Positions 40,901-55,900 of a stretch of 64,000 nucleotides of DNA are shown here, in pieces. The stretch is taken from contig OX352773.1 of the NCBI GenBank assembly GCA_947095535.1, forward strand, positions 38,709,398 to 38,773,397. Direction: 5' to 3'. The number at the start of each line of letters is the position of its first letter. Within the stretch, counting starts at the first letter, position 1. The notes below the pieces were generated by a model. It did no database searches. It saw nothing but the letters and a program-made list of their open reading frames with translations, and was not told where the DNA came from. This DNA comes from Poecilobothrus nobilitatus. Its lineage: Eukaryota > Arthropoda > Insecta > Diptera > Dolichopodidae. Both the position numbers and the translations under genes were made by a program.

Positions 40901-43900
40901 CATATAATTTTCATATTCATCACTTATGATCAACTAAATACAACAATATTACTTTCGTCATTATTAATAATAACAATAATTCGTAGTCAACACCTACATT
41001 CATTTTAATGAAAATATTGTTTTTCTTTTGTTTTTTTTTATATTTTAAATTCTGTTTTTCTTTTTTTCTATAAATGTGGAATCAATGTTTTTTTTTTTGT
41101 TTTAGTTCTGAATACGTGTGAACCAATAGATTTATCCAAAATTAAAAAGAGAACAAAAAAAATTAAATAATTCTTTTCTTGTTCTTAATTCTGTTGTTTT
41201 AAGAAAATGAATGGTTTAATATACATATTCAGCTGTCTAAATTAAATGATTGGAAATAGTTTTTTTTTTTTTATTTTCAAGTTCAAAATTTCTTGTTTAT
41301 TTTTAATTTAATCTAATATTATAAAACAAAAAATAACAAGACACCATTCTTTTGTATAACATATAAAAAATTAAAAATTTAAAAAAAAAAATTATTTATA
41401 GAAAATGTCTTTTAATTAATTTTAAAAACAAAATGAATATGTATTATATGATAAATATAAATATAGTATGAGACAAATAGTTTTTTTGAATTAAAAAATC
41501 ATTTTAAAATTCAATATTTAATTTAGTTGTTGATGGTAAACAAAATTTATACTATTTCAGAACACATAAAGTGTTTAAAACTACTTTTTTACACACTAAA
41601 AAAGTTTACCTATATACAAGTTTTAATTATAAAAATATTCATCAATTCTGGAATGTGACCAGTTGAATTGATTACAAATTGCTTACTCATATCACATTAT
41701 ATGATTTTTATGTCTTAAATATGTTATTATAGTTTTATGTAATATACATATATAAGAGAATGACACATTACAAAAGTCGTTTTACAAAAAGTCATTTCAT
41801 CAAAAGACCTTTATCTAAAAGTACCTTCTCAAAAAAGTACATTTTCCAAACAAACAAATTGCCAGAAATACACTTTGCAAAATCAACATTTGAATCCCTA
41901 TTCCCACCCGCCCATCCCTATTTTAAAACACTTGTTGTTGAAATATGTAAAAAGAATTGTTAGAAGAATTTTATAATTAGTTAACAAAGTATATATGTTT
42001 GGATTTTGATGCTTTTGTCAAATCGGAATTTTGCAAAGTGGCTTTTTTCTAAAACGGTAAAATTCATTTGCGAAGTGACTCGAACGACTTTTGATGAAAG
42101 GTATTTTTTACAATATGTCTTTTGATGAAATGATCCATAATCTACATAATATATATACATACATATACATATTCTTCATCGTACAAATATTTCACTATAA
42201 TTAAAATGCATATTTATTTAAAATTTTTAATGCTATAATAAAAATTTTATTGACTCAGATCAGTTTTTTTTTTTTTTTTTTTTTTAAGAAATTTATTTAT
42301 TATAGGCAGCTATATATATTTATTATATTTTACTAAAAGTTTTAATAGGTCTCCGTATCTTTCATTAGTCTTTTCTTCAATAATTTGAAAATGTTTGAAG
42401 AATTCGTATGCATTGAATCATAGTGAAAGATCACATAAAGAAAACATATTGCACACAAGCAAAATCTAAAATTACTTTCTCTGTTCTGTCTGATCTAAAA
42501 ATTCCAAAAATATAAAATTTAAATCATTATTATTTTGTTTTTTTTTTTTTCTATGTATTTTTAAGTTAAAAATTACCATCATCAATTTTAAAGTTTGTAA
42601 AAAATGAAAAAAGAAACAAAAAACAAAGAAAAGATAAACTTAAAAATTTATTTAAAAATAGCACGCGACAATTCCATTTCGTCAAAATTTTGCGTATTAT
42701 TTTGAAATTATCAATTTTTAAAAAATTAAAAAATATAATTTTTTTTCGAATTTTCTATTTTTTTCTTAAATTTAACTTAAGAAAAAATATTTTCAACAAT
42801 TACAGAAAAAAAAAAATTTCCATCTTTTAAATCTATTCTTTTATTTAAAAATTTTTTTTTTAATTATTTTGACGAATTTTTTTTAAAAATTGGAATTAAA
42901 AATAATCTTAAATTAAGTGATGACTATAATCTAATTATAATTTTGTTCAGATTTAAAAAAAAAAAAAAATTTTTTTAATGTGCACATATGTATATACATA
43001 ATACATATACACCTTTAATGATCATATGCATATGATAAAATGATGACATATTTAAAATATGTACATAAAATAATAAAATTTTAGTGGGCTCTAAAAATGT
43101 CATATGTCATCAAAAATGACAAACAAATCTATGTTGATGGGTACATACATATATATATATTATGAATATACAATGTACATTGAACCAAATGATTTAAATC
43201 AAAATAAAATTATGAATGTCTCTCGTTAAATATTCAATTTATTTTTACCATGTCGAATTATCATTTAAAATGAATCAACATTTTAATCTTATTGATTACT
43301 TTGATTTTAAATTAAGTAAAATTTTTTTTGAAATTTTGAAACAAAAGAGGGACGTTAATTAATAAATTAATTTTGTTATATTTTGTATAACACTTTTTTG
43401 TATACATACTACGAAAATGTTTCACTTTATGATTATTTTTTTTTGTATTTTGCTAATTAAGTTAAGAGATTGGATTTATGATATTTAGGTAAACTCATTA
43501 AAGGACTATTCACGTATTTTTACATTGCAAAGATTTAAATTGAAAAATTTTGGAATATGTAATACAATTTCAGTTTTTTAAAAATATTTTTATTTTTTCT
43601 TAAAAATTTTAAATATTTTTAATTGATTTTCGAAATCGAAATAAAATCGCTTAAATAAAATATCTTAAATTAATTACTTTTAAATAAATATAAAAACTGT
43701 ATTAAAATGATCTAATTATATAATATATTCGAAGTTTTTTATTTGTTGATAATTAAAAGATCACTTAACTAATATAAAAAATAAAAGGGAATCCCCTTTA
43801 TATTTTAATTTTTTAGCATTTTCATGTCTGGATTATTTTGTCTATAACATTAGTTAGTTTAGTACAGTACTGTTTTTGTCATGATAAAAGATATTAGTGA

Positions 43901-46900
43901 AAACTTTTTAAAATTTCAACGAAATTACTGAAATGATGATATTTTTCATTATCATAAAAAAAAAAACTATTGATGATTTTTATCATTTGTAAGTTTTAAA
44001 GACAAAATTTCTGAAATATATACATAGGTATTTCAAATATTTCAAATAAAACACTTATTTTTATAAAACTTATATCATTCTTTTAAATATGATCAAAATT
44101 TTTTTTTATCCTTAAGCTAAATAAAAGTGCATTGTAAAAAATATATAGTCTCAGTATTCTCTTAACTAAATGTTGTAAACACAATTACAAAAACTATCAA
44201 ACGAAATTCAGTATACTTTCTAGAATATTTTCTTTTTAAGCGCTCGTATATATTAACCACATACATAATATACATTTACTATTAAAATAAATAATTATAT
44301 ATTTGATAAGACAATAATTGTTGAACTTTTAAAATAAAAACATTTTTATATAATATCTACCCTACATATCCTTTATTTCACTACTCTATAAAAAAAAAAA
44401 AAAACCTAAAAGTATGCAATCATTAGTATTTAGAAAAGTAACATTTTTATAGAGCAATCTTTTTAATTGAGGGGCTTCGGTAGCCTAGTGGGTAGGCGTG
44501 TGGCGTATTAACCGAAGGAGTGTGGGTTCGATCCCTGCACAGGTCATAAGTGTTTTTTTCTTTACATACCCCCCTTACGACCAAATATAATGTAAATATA
44601 TAGTATATAATATAAACAAAATAAATAATATTAGTATATAATAGTATAAAAACCTATAATGGCCTTAGTAGCCAATGGTTGAATAATATTGCCATTACAT
44701 TTATGTATGTAATATTAATATAAATAAATAAATAAATCTTTTTAATTGAATCGATTTTAACTAAATATATAATATAAAAAAAATAAATAATAATTTAAAA
44801 AAAATGTTTCCTTTTGAAAATCTTCATTATAATAAAGGTTTTACGATAATTTTACAATTAGATTTATACTTCACAGATAATTTTCATAAAATTTGATTTA
44901 AGTTTAAGACTAATTGAAAGTTCAAGTAGTATTGAAGTACGCAACAATCCTAAAATAAAATAAATAATATTACTACTAAATTTAATAATAGTATTTATCT
45001 TCTAATAGCCTTAGTAACCCATCAATAAATAAATAAAATGAAAATTGATAATTTTATTGTACAATATTAATAATAGTATTCTGCCTCCCTTAGAAACAGA
45101 AAATTTCGGTAATACTGAATAATTTTAAATAAATAAAAAAAAAAATAAATATTAATTTTATTAATTTAAAAGTTATGAATATGTGTTATTTTTTTAAAAT
45201 TCAAATTATGAAATTAAAATGAAATTAATCATTTAAAAAAATAAATGACATTAATATAAATTTATTAAGCAATATAATAAAATTAAAAAAAAAAAATAGA
45301 AAATATAAGTTTTTGCTGTTATATTGATTCATAATAATTTTAAAAAAGAATTTTTTTAAGAAAACACTTAGACTTGGGTTAGGTATATAATTCCAAATAG
45401 TAAAATTTTAAATTTTCTAGATTACAAACTGAAAATTCTGAATTACGAATTTTGAATTACAAATTTTTTCTTAATTTTTGTAAAATTTCTGGATAAAAAG
45501 CAGTTTTTTCAGAATAAATTTTTAGATGCTTGAACATTACCTATGCTTTCAACTTCGATGCGAGAATTTTATTAACTCTGAATTGGACGTTAAAAAATCA
45601 AAATTTTGGTACAATTCCATTTATACTTTAATAATTTTCCAAGAAACCTATTAATATAATTAATTATGTTTATACATATATAAATTTATATGTGTTTCTA
45701 CATATTTTTTTTCCTTTTTGTTATTATTATAAATGCTATAATTTATTATTTTAAAAATTAAAAGAATTGATAAATTCTCTAGTGACCTTTTAGCTTAAAA
45801 TTAGCTTTTTAATAAATTAAAAAAGAATATGAAGAAAGAATATTTAATTTGTTTGTTTTTTTTTTTTTTTTTTTCTTTTTTAATTAAAAACCCTAAGAGA
45901 ATTAGAAAGGATTATAAAAAATGATATTTGATTTTTTTTTTTTTTTTTTCAAATTTAATATAATAAAATACTAACTATTATATAAAATATATAAATAAAT
46001 TTCCTATAATAAATTTGGGACATTCATGTTTTAATTCAAGATGACGGTCAACTTTATTTAAATATTTGTGATTCAAACCTTGTCACAAAACAAACAGAAA
46101 ATATTTTTCATAATAACTTAAATCTAATAAATTCAAAAAAAAAAAATACATACATATATACATATTTATTTTATATTTATATACTATATATTTAGATAAT
46201 ATATACAGATAATATTTAAATATATATTATATTTCTTTGAAAAGAAAAAATTCTAGTTACACCTTCTCGATTTTTGTCATGGTTCATTTCTGTGATACAA
46301 AATTAAAAAAAAAAAAATTTTTTTTTTTTTTCAATTTGACATATTTATGTTTCTTAGAAATGAAGAAATTCAAGAATATTTACATTTAAATAATTTTAAG
46401 AAAGAAAAAAACAAACAAAAAATATAAAACTATTAGAAATAATAAATTCGCAAAATTAATTGCATAATTTTTTTTAAAAATATCAACTATGAAATCATAT
46501 TGATTATATCCAAGTCTATGTATATTTAATGTAAAATAGAATCTCAATGAATTTTTTTAATTTTTTATTAAAATAAGACTAATTTTAAACATAATTTAAT
46601 GATAGTTATCTAATAATCTTATCATTTATCTTATCTTATCAATTTTTACAAAATTCATCCCTTCTAATTAACTTTTTACAATATTTCCTCTAATAAAAAT
46701 GATTTTAAATAAATAAAAAGTAAAAATTTTATCATAAATTTTCTATTCAAAATAAGATTATTAAATTTTAAAAATTATGTTAATATTATTTTTCTGTGTT
46801 GGGTACGAATGCTCGTATCTCAAAATCTTGTTTCATCAAAAATACAATAATGATTGTAAAAATTGAAAAAAAAAAAAAAATTTAACAAAAAAGATTGAAC

Positions 46901-49900
46901 ATTTCATTCAAGATATGCATATACAAATAATATGGTATTATATATGTCCATATACACATATATTTATATATACATACTTGTTTATAAATATTTTGGAAAA
47001 AGTGAATAGCCCTGCCTTTGAATCCAACTCTAAAACCCCTCCTAATTCATACATATATAAATATTCTGTAAAAGGCATTATAATCTTGATTTTTTAACCA
47101 ACTACAAAATCCTTCTTTAATTTTTTTACATTGATATATGTTCTTCAACAGCAAGACATTTAAAAAATTAGTGCTACCACCCCCAAACAAATTATTGGCA
47201 TCTTGAATTTATAATCAACAATAAAATCCCATCTATTTCTTTTTTTACATACATATTTTAATAACATTGTATTTAATATAATGGGGCTGCCGCCCCTAAA
47301 TCCCGCGCTAAACAAATTATTGAAACCCTAATTTTGTAACTAACTGTAAAATTTCTCCTAATTCAGAATCTCACATATACTTATATACATATAAATATTT
47401 TGGAAAAAGAAAACACTATGATTTTGAATCCAACACTGAAATTCCTCCTATTATTATTCGATAAAAATTAAAAATTGCAATTTTTAATTTTTTCTGTATT
47501 TTCTAAACAAAAGAAGAGGTTTACCGAGATTTAAAAAAAAAATAAACTTTAAAAAACGAGATTTTGTTAAAAACGAGTTTTTGAGATACGAGCATTTGTA
47601 GCGCTCCCTATTTTTCTTCTTATAATAAAACAAAAACAGACTAATTTTTTAATTGTATTTTAACTTTTTTTTTTACACGTTAATTAAACACTAGGAACGT
47701 ATTCTTTTTTACTAATGTAGATTTAGCAAAATGAGAGAGGGAAAATAAAATGGAAATAGGATATTAAAGGTTAGTTAGAGGGTAAATTAGAAATGAAACT
47801 AAAAAGTTTTGAGTTGTTGCAAATTGTAGAATGGAACAAATCTTAGAAGTTCTTACAACAAATGAGTTTCCATAACCTGTTTTAAATCACCTAGGAATTT
47901 CCACAGTACAGAAATGAGCACTTATTGCCTCTTTGGTGGTACGTTGGAATAGTTTTAAAAGAGGCATAATTGATTTTAGTTCTATAGATTTAGTTTAGTT
48001 CTGTACTCCATTTTAGGCCGAATATTAGCTTTATAGATATGTGATAGATTTTTTGGAAAAAAAGTATATGTTTTACAACAAGAAAAAAATCTCAAACATT
48101 TGTCAGCATTTTTAGGTATATGGAAAATGTGCTTATTCAATAGCATCTTTTAGATTTAGTTGAATGTCTAAAATGTTTATACTGTCGGATCGTAATATAA
48201 TTTCTCTTTGAATCAAAAAAATTAAGTCGAACTGATTGCTTTTTCACGAAATCAGACTTCTTTAAATTTTGGACTTTTTGAACTCAAGTCAAACTTTTGT
48301 CTGTTTGCTTTACCAGAATCAATCATATTTTTGTTAAATCATGGTTAAGCAAGTTAACCATAAGATTTCTAATAAATTAATAAGTTAATATTAACTATTA
48401 ACCAACTGTTACATAGTCATTTTTTCATAGTCAATAAATTACAAATTTTGTCAATTTTCTAGCATATACATTGAAATTTGAAACTATAAAAAGTTTTAAA
48501 GAAACTTTTAAAGTTTTAATATAAAAATGAATAATCCGATAAAATAAAAAACCAAATTTTTTTAATTAAAAATGTAAAATGTAAAAAATTATTCCATGTG
48601 ATCCATGCCACAACTAAAAAATACATTGAAATATGTCATATAATAAATTTGATATATATATGCATTTAAATTTTCCACTTTTATTTCAAATTTCATAAAA
48701 ATTAAATTATTTAAATTTTTTTTTTAAATTAAACTGATAAATCGTTAAAGAAATTCAATATTTATTCAATATTTATATCATTAAAAAAATTCGACATTAA
48801 TTTCTGTATCATAAGACGACAAAAATTATCATACAACTTTATATGCTTATTTATAATAATTTTTAATTTTTAATTAATTTTAATTATGGGTACTCAAAAG
48901 AATTAACTCGTTTACAATGTTCCCAAAATTTATTTTTATATGTACAAATTAATTTACATTCATTCTTATGAAATTAATCAAATATCCATTAAGATCAGAC
49001 AGTAAAATATCAACAAATTTTATTAACATGTTCTTTGAATATACATATAATAAAGTATACATATTATGTATAAAATTTTGTATTCCTTGAAAACAAGTGT
49101 CCAAACCAATTTAAAAAAACAATAAATTTTCGCATAAAATTGATCCAAAAATAAAAATCAAAAAAAAAAAAAATTTTTTTATTTTTACTTAGAAACGAAA
49201 ACAACAATACATATTATACAGGGTGTCCCAAGTTAACTTGCACATTGAGCAGAACGTGATGGGGAATATCATAACGAACCAAAAATTATATGGGGTTCTA
49301 TTCTGGATCGTTTTCGAGATATGAGTAGATAAAGATGTTTTAGCGACTTTTCATAAAAAAATCTATAACTTTTGAACGGCCTGCTATAGAGAGTTAAAAA
49401 ATATACATTTTGTAGAGTAGGTTATCAGTTTTAATTTGTATGCATTAATAATCCCCATTTTTCTCTATCTCTAACCGTTTTTGAGATATAAAGAATAGAA
49501 AAGTCTGTTATTTTCATAGGTGTGCTTACACATTTTCTGTGTTATAACACACTTTTCTATTCTTTATATTTCCAAAACAGTTAGAGAAACAGATAGAAAA
49601 GAAGTTTCCAAAACAGATAGAGAAGAAGTTATACTAATTATAGGGCTTAAAAAGCTGTTTCGAAATATACCATAAAAAGTGCCCCAAAATCAGGGTGTTT
49701 CAAAAGAAAATTGAGTTTGAAACATAATTTTTTCATTTTAAATCATTTTAAGCCTGAATAACTTTTGTAACTGTTGGGGTTATGGAATCATTAGGGCATA
49801 AAAATTAAAGCTAACAACTTACTTTATAAAATACATTTTTTTATCTCTCTATAGTAAGCCGTTCAAAAGTTGTAGATTTTTTTATGAAAAGTTTCTAGAA

Positions 49901-52900
49901 AATCTTTAACCCTTTATATCTCGAAAAGGGTCCAGAATAGACCCACTCTCCAGTACAATTTTTTGCTCGCCTTGATATGTCCGATCACCCATTTTAAGGA
50001 AGACCATCGAGTTGGAAACACCCTATATATTCATATACTTAAAACTAAAAGATAGCGAATTGTTCGGTTGTTCTTTAATCTTTATAGGACAAAGACTATC
50101 ATATATATATATATACAATGAAACGTATAATTTTTATTATAATAATTAAAAATTGTCGCGAATAGTAAATATGTGTAGGCGTTAGGTGAGAATAGTATTA
50201 GTGACGATTATTTTGATTTTCCTTTACATTACACAGTTAATATGTAAATTTTTTTTTCATTCTTTTATATTATATTTTTTTTTTTTCTTTGAGCAAAAAA
50301 ACCAAAAAAAGATCAAAAGAAAAATATAAATCTATATTTATATATATGTACATATGTATGTCTATAATAGATGTCGCTTTTTTTTAATTTTAATATAATA
50401 TGACGTTTTTTTTTTTTTTAGAAAAAATATATTAAAAAAATAAAAGAAAATGTTTTTAAAAATTAATGGAAGAATTTTTTTTCTCTTTTCTCTTTTCCTT
50501 TTTTTTTTTTTGATTTTGCATATCAGAGTGTTGACCCCATTTCTTATAGTTTTTTTTGTTTTTGCTTCCAGTTCATTTAAATAAAAATGAAATGAAAAAT
50601 TATATTGAAAAAAATTATTTTAAAAGAATTTAAATTCAAAAAAAAAAAAAAGTAAAAAATTATTTGCATTATACCTACCTATTTTCACTTAAAAATAATA
50701 TACATAGGAGGTGCACTGACAATAATAAAGATGTTGCGTATTTTGACAAATATGTCAAATAAAACTTTCAAAATTAAGTACATATGTACCTAACTAACCT
50801 ATACATGTAAAAATTTTTACATAAGTAAATATTATATTAATGGGTGTGGGGTGAATTTGTTGAAACAAATGTTCAACAAATAAACATGTTGAAAAACATC
50901 GAAATAATGAAAAATAATAATAATAATAAGTAAACATAGAAAAAAAAAATATTTAATAATTTAATTATCGAAAATGTGTAATTAAAATTTTACCTATTTT
51001 TATATTTTTTTTTTTTAATTAAAATTTAATATACCTAATTTAATTTTAATTTTTTTATTCTAATTATTTTGAAAAAAGTAACTAGTTCTTATATACAGAC
51101 GCCTCGGTAGCCTAGTGGGCTTGAGCGTATGAAATAAGCTGTAAACATCGAGAGAATCTTTCCAATTTCATACACGTTGTAAGAATTTACAGTCATATCC
51201 GGAAAGGAAAGCCTGTGCCATTTTTTTGTTACATATATGATAGGCGAGAAAAGTCTGTGAAATTTCTTTCTCACATATGTGGCAGACAACAAAAAAAAAA
51301 CAACAAAAAAAATAAATTATTGAAACGATGATTTAACCCATAGCTTACGCCAGCTTTAAAATCTCTGCTAATTCTTTCTTGTACATATCAACAATATTTT
51401 TTTTTACGTAAGTACCAACTTTCAAAAAATGTTGTTTGTTTTTTTGTTGTTCAATTTTTTTTTTCGACATTTATTTTTTAAATACATTCTTTTCGACATT
51501 TTTTCCCCGACATTTTGCTTTTAAACAAAAAAACTAAATTCCAAAATTCATAATATGTATAATATTCCAAAATTTCAATATAATTTCGCATAAAATTGCA
51601 ATTTATTTGTATTTAATGGCGCTAAAAAATTTATTTTCAATTTAAGAAAACAATTAACTAATATGTATAATAATAATAGGATATTAGCGATAATATTCAA
51701 GTACGGCAGTACCAATTCAATTTAATCAAATATTTTTATATTAATAAACAAATTTTGAATATGTGGAAAAGTATCTGTAATTTTGTATCTATAGCTTTCA
51801 AAAATTATATTGAAAAACGTAAAACTAAAAAAAGTTGTATTTAGTAGATTAATAGGATTTATTTATTTATTTTATTTATTTATTATGCTTTAAAAAAAAA
51901 AAAAATCTGTACAAAATGGAATTAATATTAATTTTATAACTATTGGATCTTAAACTTTTAATTATTCAAAAAAAAAAAAATATTTATAATAATTTAATAT
52001 GATGCAATAAAATTAATTGATTTAAACTTTCAAGTTAAATTGTTTTTTAAAAATAAAAAAATTTATTTTTGTTTTCAAATTTTGTATATTATTTTTCTCT
52101 CATTTTTCTCTCTTTTTTTTTTAAATAAAACAAAAGCAATAAACTTTTATTTACATTTAAATTACCATTTACATAAAAATAGAAAAAGAAAATTTCTTTG
52201 TAAAAAATGAGTATCAATTTATAAACTCATAATAAAAGAGTGGTTTATGATTAAAAATATGAGTGTAAACAATAAAAAATTAATATTCAAAAAAAAAAAT
52301 ACAACAAAGTATTTAAAAGGTTATTCAAGAATAACGTCGTGAACTTTGTAAATAATGCAATTCAAGAGATTCAAAGGTTAACGACCATAAATTTGGAAAA
52401 AAAAATATATTAAGAAAAATTTAAATTACTTAAAAATTGAGTCAAAATAAAGATTTTTTTTTTTAATGTATTTCTCTGCCACATAAATGTGGACAGGCAA
52501 CTACACTGTCTTTCCTGTTCAGGCGTGGCTGTAAATGTCGTAAGGGGGAATAACTTTTACGACGTGTGTGGGATTTAAACCCACACTCTCTCGGTGTTTA
52601 CAGTGAATTTTATACGCTCTTACCCACTAGGCTACCGAGGCCCCTCAAAATAAAGATTGGTACCAAACGCTCTCGGTGTTTACAGCGTATTTTATACGCT
52701 CTTACCCACTAGGCTACGGAGACCCCTCAAAATAAAGATTTGTTCAGAATTAATTTTCGAAAAGATAAATTTTACCTACACGTTTTAATATATTAAACTT
52801 AATCCTAACTATAATAGAAAAATGTTAAATTTTTCTTTGAACTTTTGTCTATTATATATACAAACCGGCGCCTCTTTTAACTGGAAGTACAAATATATGC

Positions 52901-55900
52901 AATAAATTTTACATGTGAGATATTTGTGTTATGAATGAATTTATATAAAACCTGTCGTTTTCCATATACATACATAGTAATTCAGACAGTGTAAAAATGA
53001 GTTTTTGAATACTAGGGTTTCATGTGTTTTTGCTTATTTTATGAAATGTTTTAAGAGTGAAAGGAGAAATTTTATTTCAACAGAACAAATATTATGAAAT
53101 AGAAAATGTCGTCGAATACCAAGAGTATAGTTAAATTATGTGTTATATTTCTTCGTCAAATATCAAGTATACAGTTCTAAACATTATTAAGGTACCCAAA
53201 ATTTTATGCAGTTGCAGATACAACCCGGCTCAAACTGATGGAATTATACTCCATCTTTGGTCGAACATAAACTTTATACAGATTAAATAACTCCTTGAAA
53301 GTAAAAAACAACTCAATAAACTTATATTACCGTATCGACTTAAAAAATCTGAACATTTTGCGAAACTTTAAAGCAACATTAAAAATGTTCTCATTTCATA
53401 ATAAATTTTCACTAAATATGCATACCTTCAATATTCACACTATCAACTCGAAGCAAACATTCTTATTATACTCGTAAAAGTTATTTTTTTGATCAATAAT
53501 AATTAAATGGCTCAAAAATATTACCATAAAGATTCTATTCCTGTCATGTTAATTAATTTTTTATCTTTATAGTCGCCTGAAAGCTTAATATTTCCTTAAT
53601 ATTTTTTTATTTTATTATTAAAAATAAAAATTACAATAAAAAGCTTCAAGAAAAAAAGTTAAGGTATCTACAGATAAGATTTTTATAAATCTAATGTTCT
53701 ATAATAGAAGAAATAAAAATATTTAATATTAAAGAACTTATTAGCTGTTTAATTAATAAACAATAGATAAAATCAATAATTAAAATCATAATTAATTGTA
53801 AGAAGAAAAAATAATAAAGGTCATAATAACCGTTTTCTAAAAAAAAATCCAAAATCAAAATGTAGTGTAATTATATAAAATTAAAAACAGCAGGCTTTTA
53901 TAATGACCCCGAAATTTTCTTATTTTAATAAATATTATCATTTTTTTATGTTTATTTCATAGTTTATGAAATCCCACATCAATAATTATATTGGCAAAAA
54001 TTTTTTATTTTCTTTGCAAATAATTTAAAAAAAAAGTTTTTTTTATTAAACTTAGTTAAAAATGTAAACATATCATTGGAATTTCAATTAAAAAGGTTTT
54101 TTTTTTGTATAATATATATATATTTGAGAGAATGTTTTCCAAACAAACAAACAAATTAAAATAAAAATAAAAAAATAAACACTAAAAAAATTAAAAATGG
54201 AAAATGATTTTTTTTAAAACAAAAATGTTTTTTTAAGTATGTTTTTTTGTTTTTAAATTTTTTAATCATCAATTATTTAATTGATGCAGAATTTGAGTAA
54301 TTGGATGAATTTTACCGAAGAAGTCAAAAACATTTCTCGCTTCTATTTGCTTTATAAGTATGTATAATATATTTATACAGGGTGAACAAAAAATCTTTGC
54401 CCATGCATTTTTCTATTAATTCCACATTAAATTTATTTAAATTAAGAAATCTCATTTAAAAAATATACATGAGATTTCTTAAGCTGTCACAGATTAAATA
54501 AAAATTCAAATCATTCTTCATTATATAGTCAATATAAAGGGTTTTCCAATTTGAGTGATATGATTTCCTTTCAAACAAAAACACAAATTAAGGAAATTCA
54601 AATGTTTTTTATTTAATGTGAAGTACAATCGATACAATTAAGTTCTGAATAAAACGTTATTCAAATGGCCTCCACGACTTCTTTTGCAGGAATGAATTCG
54701 ATGAACCCAATTTTCGTGCACTTTTTCCACTAAATTAAGTCGTATGTCATTGTCTTGTTTATTGCTAAAGACCAATGACTTCAAATAACCCCACAAGAAA
54801 TAGTCTAATGGTGTTAAATCACAACTTCTTGGAGGCCATTCAATGTCAAAATTTCTTGAAATAATCGAATCTCCAAACTTTTCTCGTACCAATAATTCGG
54901 TTGTTGCACGTGCTGTGTGGCACGTAGCCCCGTCTTGTTGGAACCAGATGTTGTCAAGATCAACTTCTTCCAATTTCGGCCATAAAAAGTTGGTTATCAT
55001 CGATCTATACCGCTCTCCATTGACAGTCACGGTGTTACCAGCTTCATTTCGAAAGAAGTGCAAACCGATGATTCCACGAGACCAAAAACCACACCAAACT
55101 GTTAATTTAGGTGAATGTAATGGTTGTTCATGAATAATTTGTGGATTTTCTTCGCACCAGACAGATTTTCTTCGACAGATTTGTTTATTTACCTCACCAC
55201 TCAGATGAAAGTGAGCCTCATCGGAGAAGATGATTTTCTTAAAAAAATTGTTTTCAAGTTGTTCCAAGACAAAATCAGCAAATTCACGACGTTTACGGTG
55301 GTCCATGATGAAATTGTAAACATTACTGAATACAATGAAAAAAAAATGACAGATCATGACATACAAATGGCTGAAACGTCACTTAGAAATCATATCACTC
55401 AAATTGGAAAACGCTATAGTTTACTTCAATTGAAACGACGAATTATTGGTGCATTAATCATTCTAAATAACACATTTTTATATACTTTTTAGCTTATTTT
55501 ACAAAAAAAAAAAAATTTACTTAAATACACAAATTGTCTGTGACAACTTAAGAAATTTCATGTTTGTATATTCTTACCTCTAGAAAAAAAATTCATTAAT
55601 TCAAAAAATTCATAATTAAAAAATTCATTACAGTATTTCAATAATTATTTAAAAAAACAAAAAAAAAACCATACAATAAAACTGACAACGTAGCATATTG
55701 TAAATTTAACATACATTCTCGTTTATTCGGCACAACATACAGTTACTAATCTTTTCTTTGCATTTTAAAAAATTGTTTTATTCTAATACATTTTAAATTT
55801 TATGTTAATGAATTGTAATATTATAGTTATAATTGTAATTGTAAACAGAATGAATAAAATTTATTTAAAACTAAAAATCTAATTTAAATTACTTACAAAA

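Larger units (their letters stand above)
54379..55562. mobile_element. Outer inverted-repeat element split by a mariner-like insertion
   Basis: CATGAGATTTCTTAAGCTGT then CACAGA (54468-54493) is found inverted at 55537-55562 with three mismatches in 26 bases. A CAGGGTGAAC end with TA outside starts at 54379. The mariner-like copy lies between the two arms. No matching right CAGGGTGAAC end was found, so the outer boundary is a guess. Confidence 0.45.

Noticed and set aside
44471..44545. A functional tRNA gene
   Set aside because: A and B boxes are present, but stems do not pair into a good cloverleaf. It continues into a SINE body with a target duplication.
51089..51292. A 67-codon minus-strand ORF as a small gene
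   Set aside because: It is the antisense translation of the SINE at 51098.
54843..55492. Two plus-strand ORFs of 96 and 122 codons
   Set aside because: They are shadows of the minus-strand mariner-like transposase and its inverted terminal repeat.
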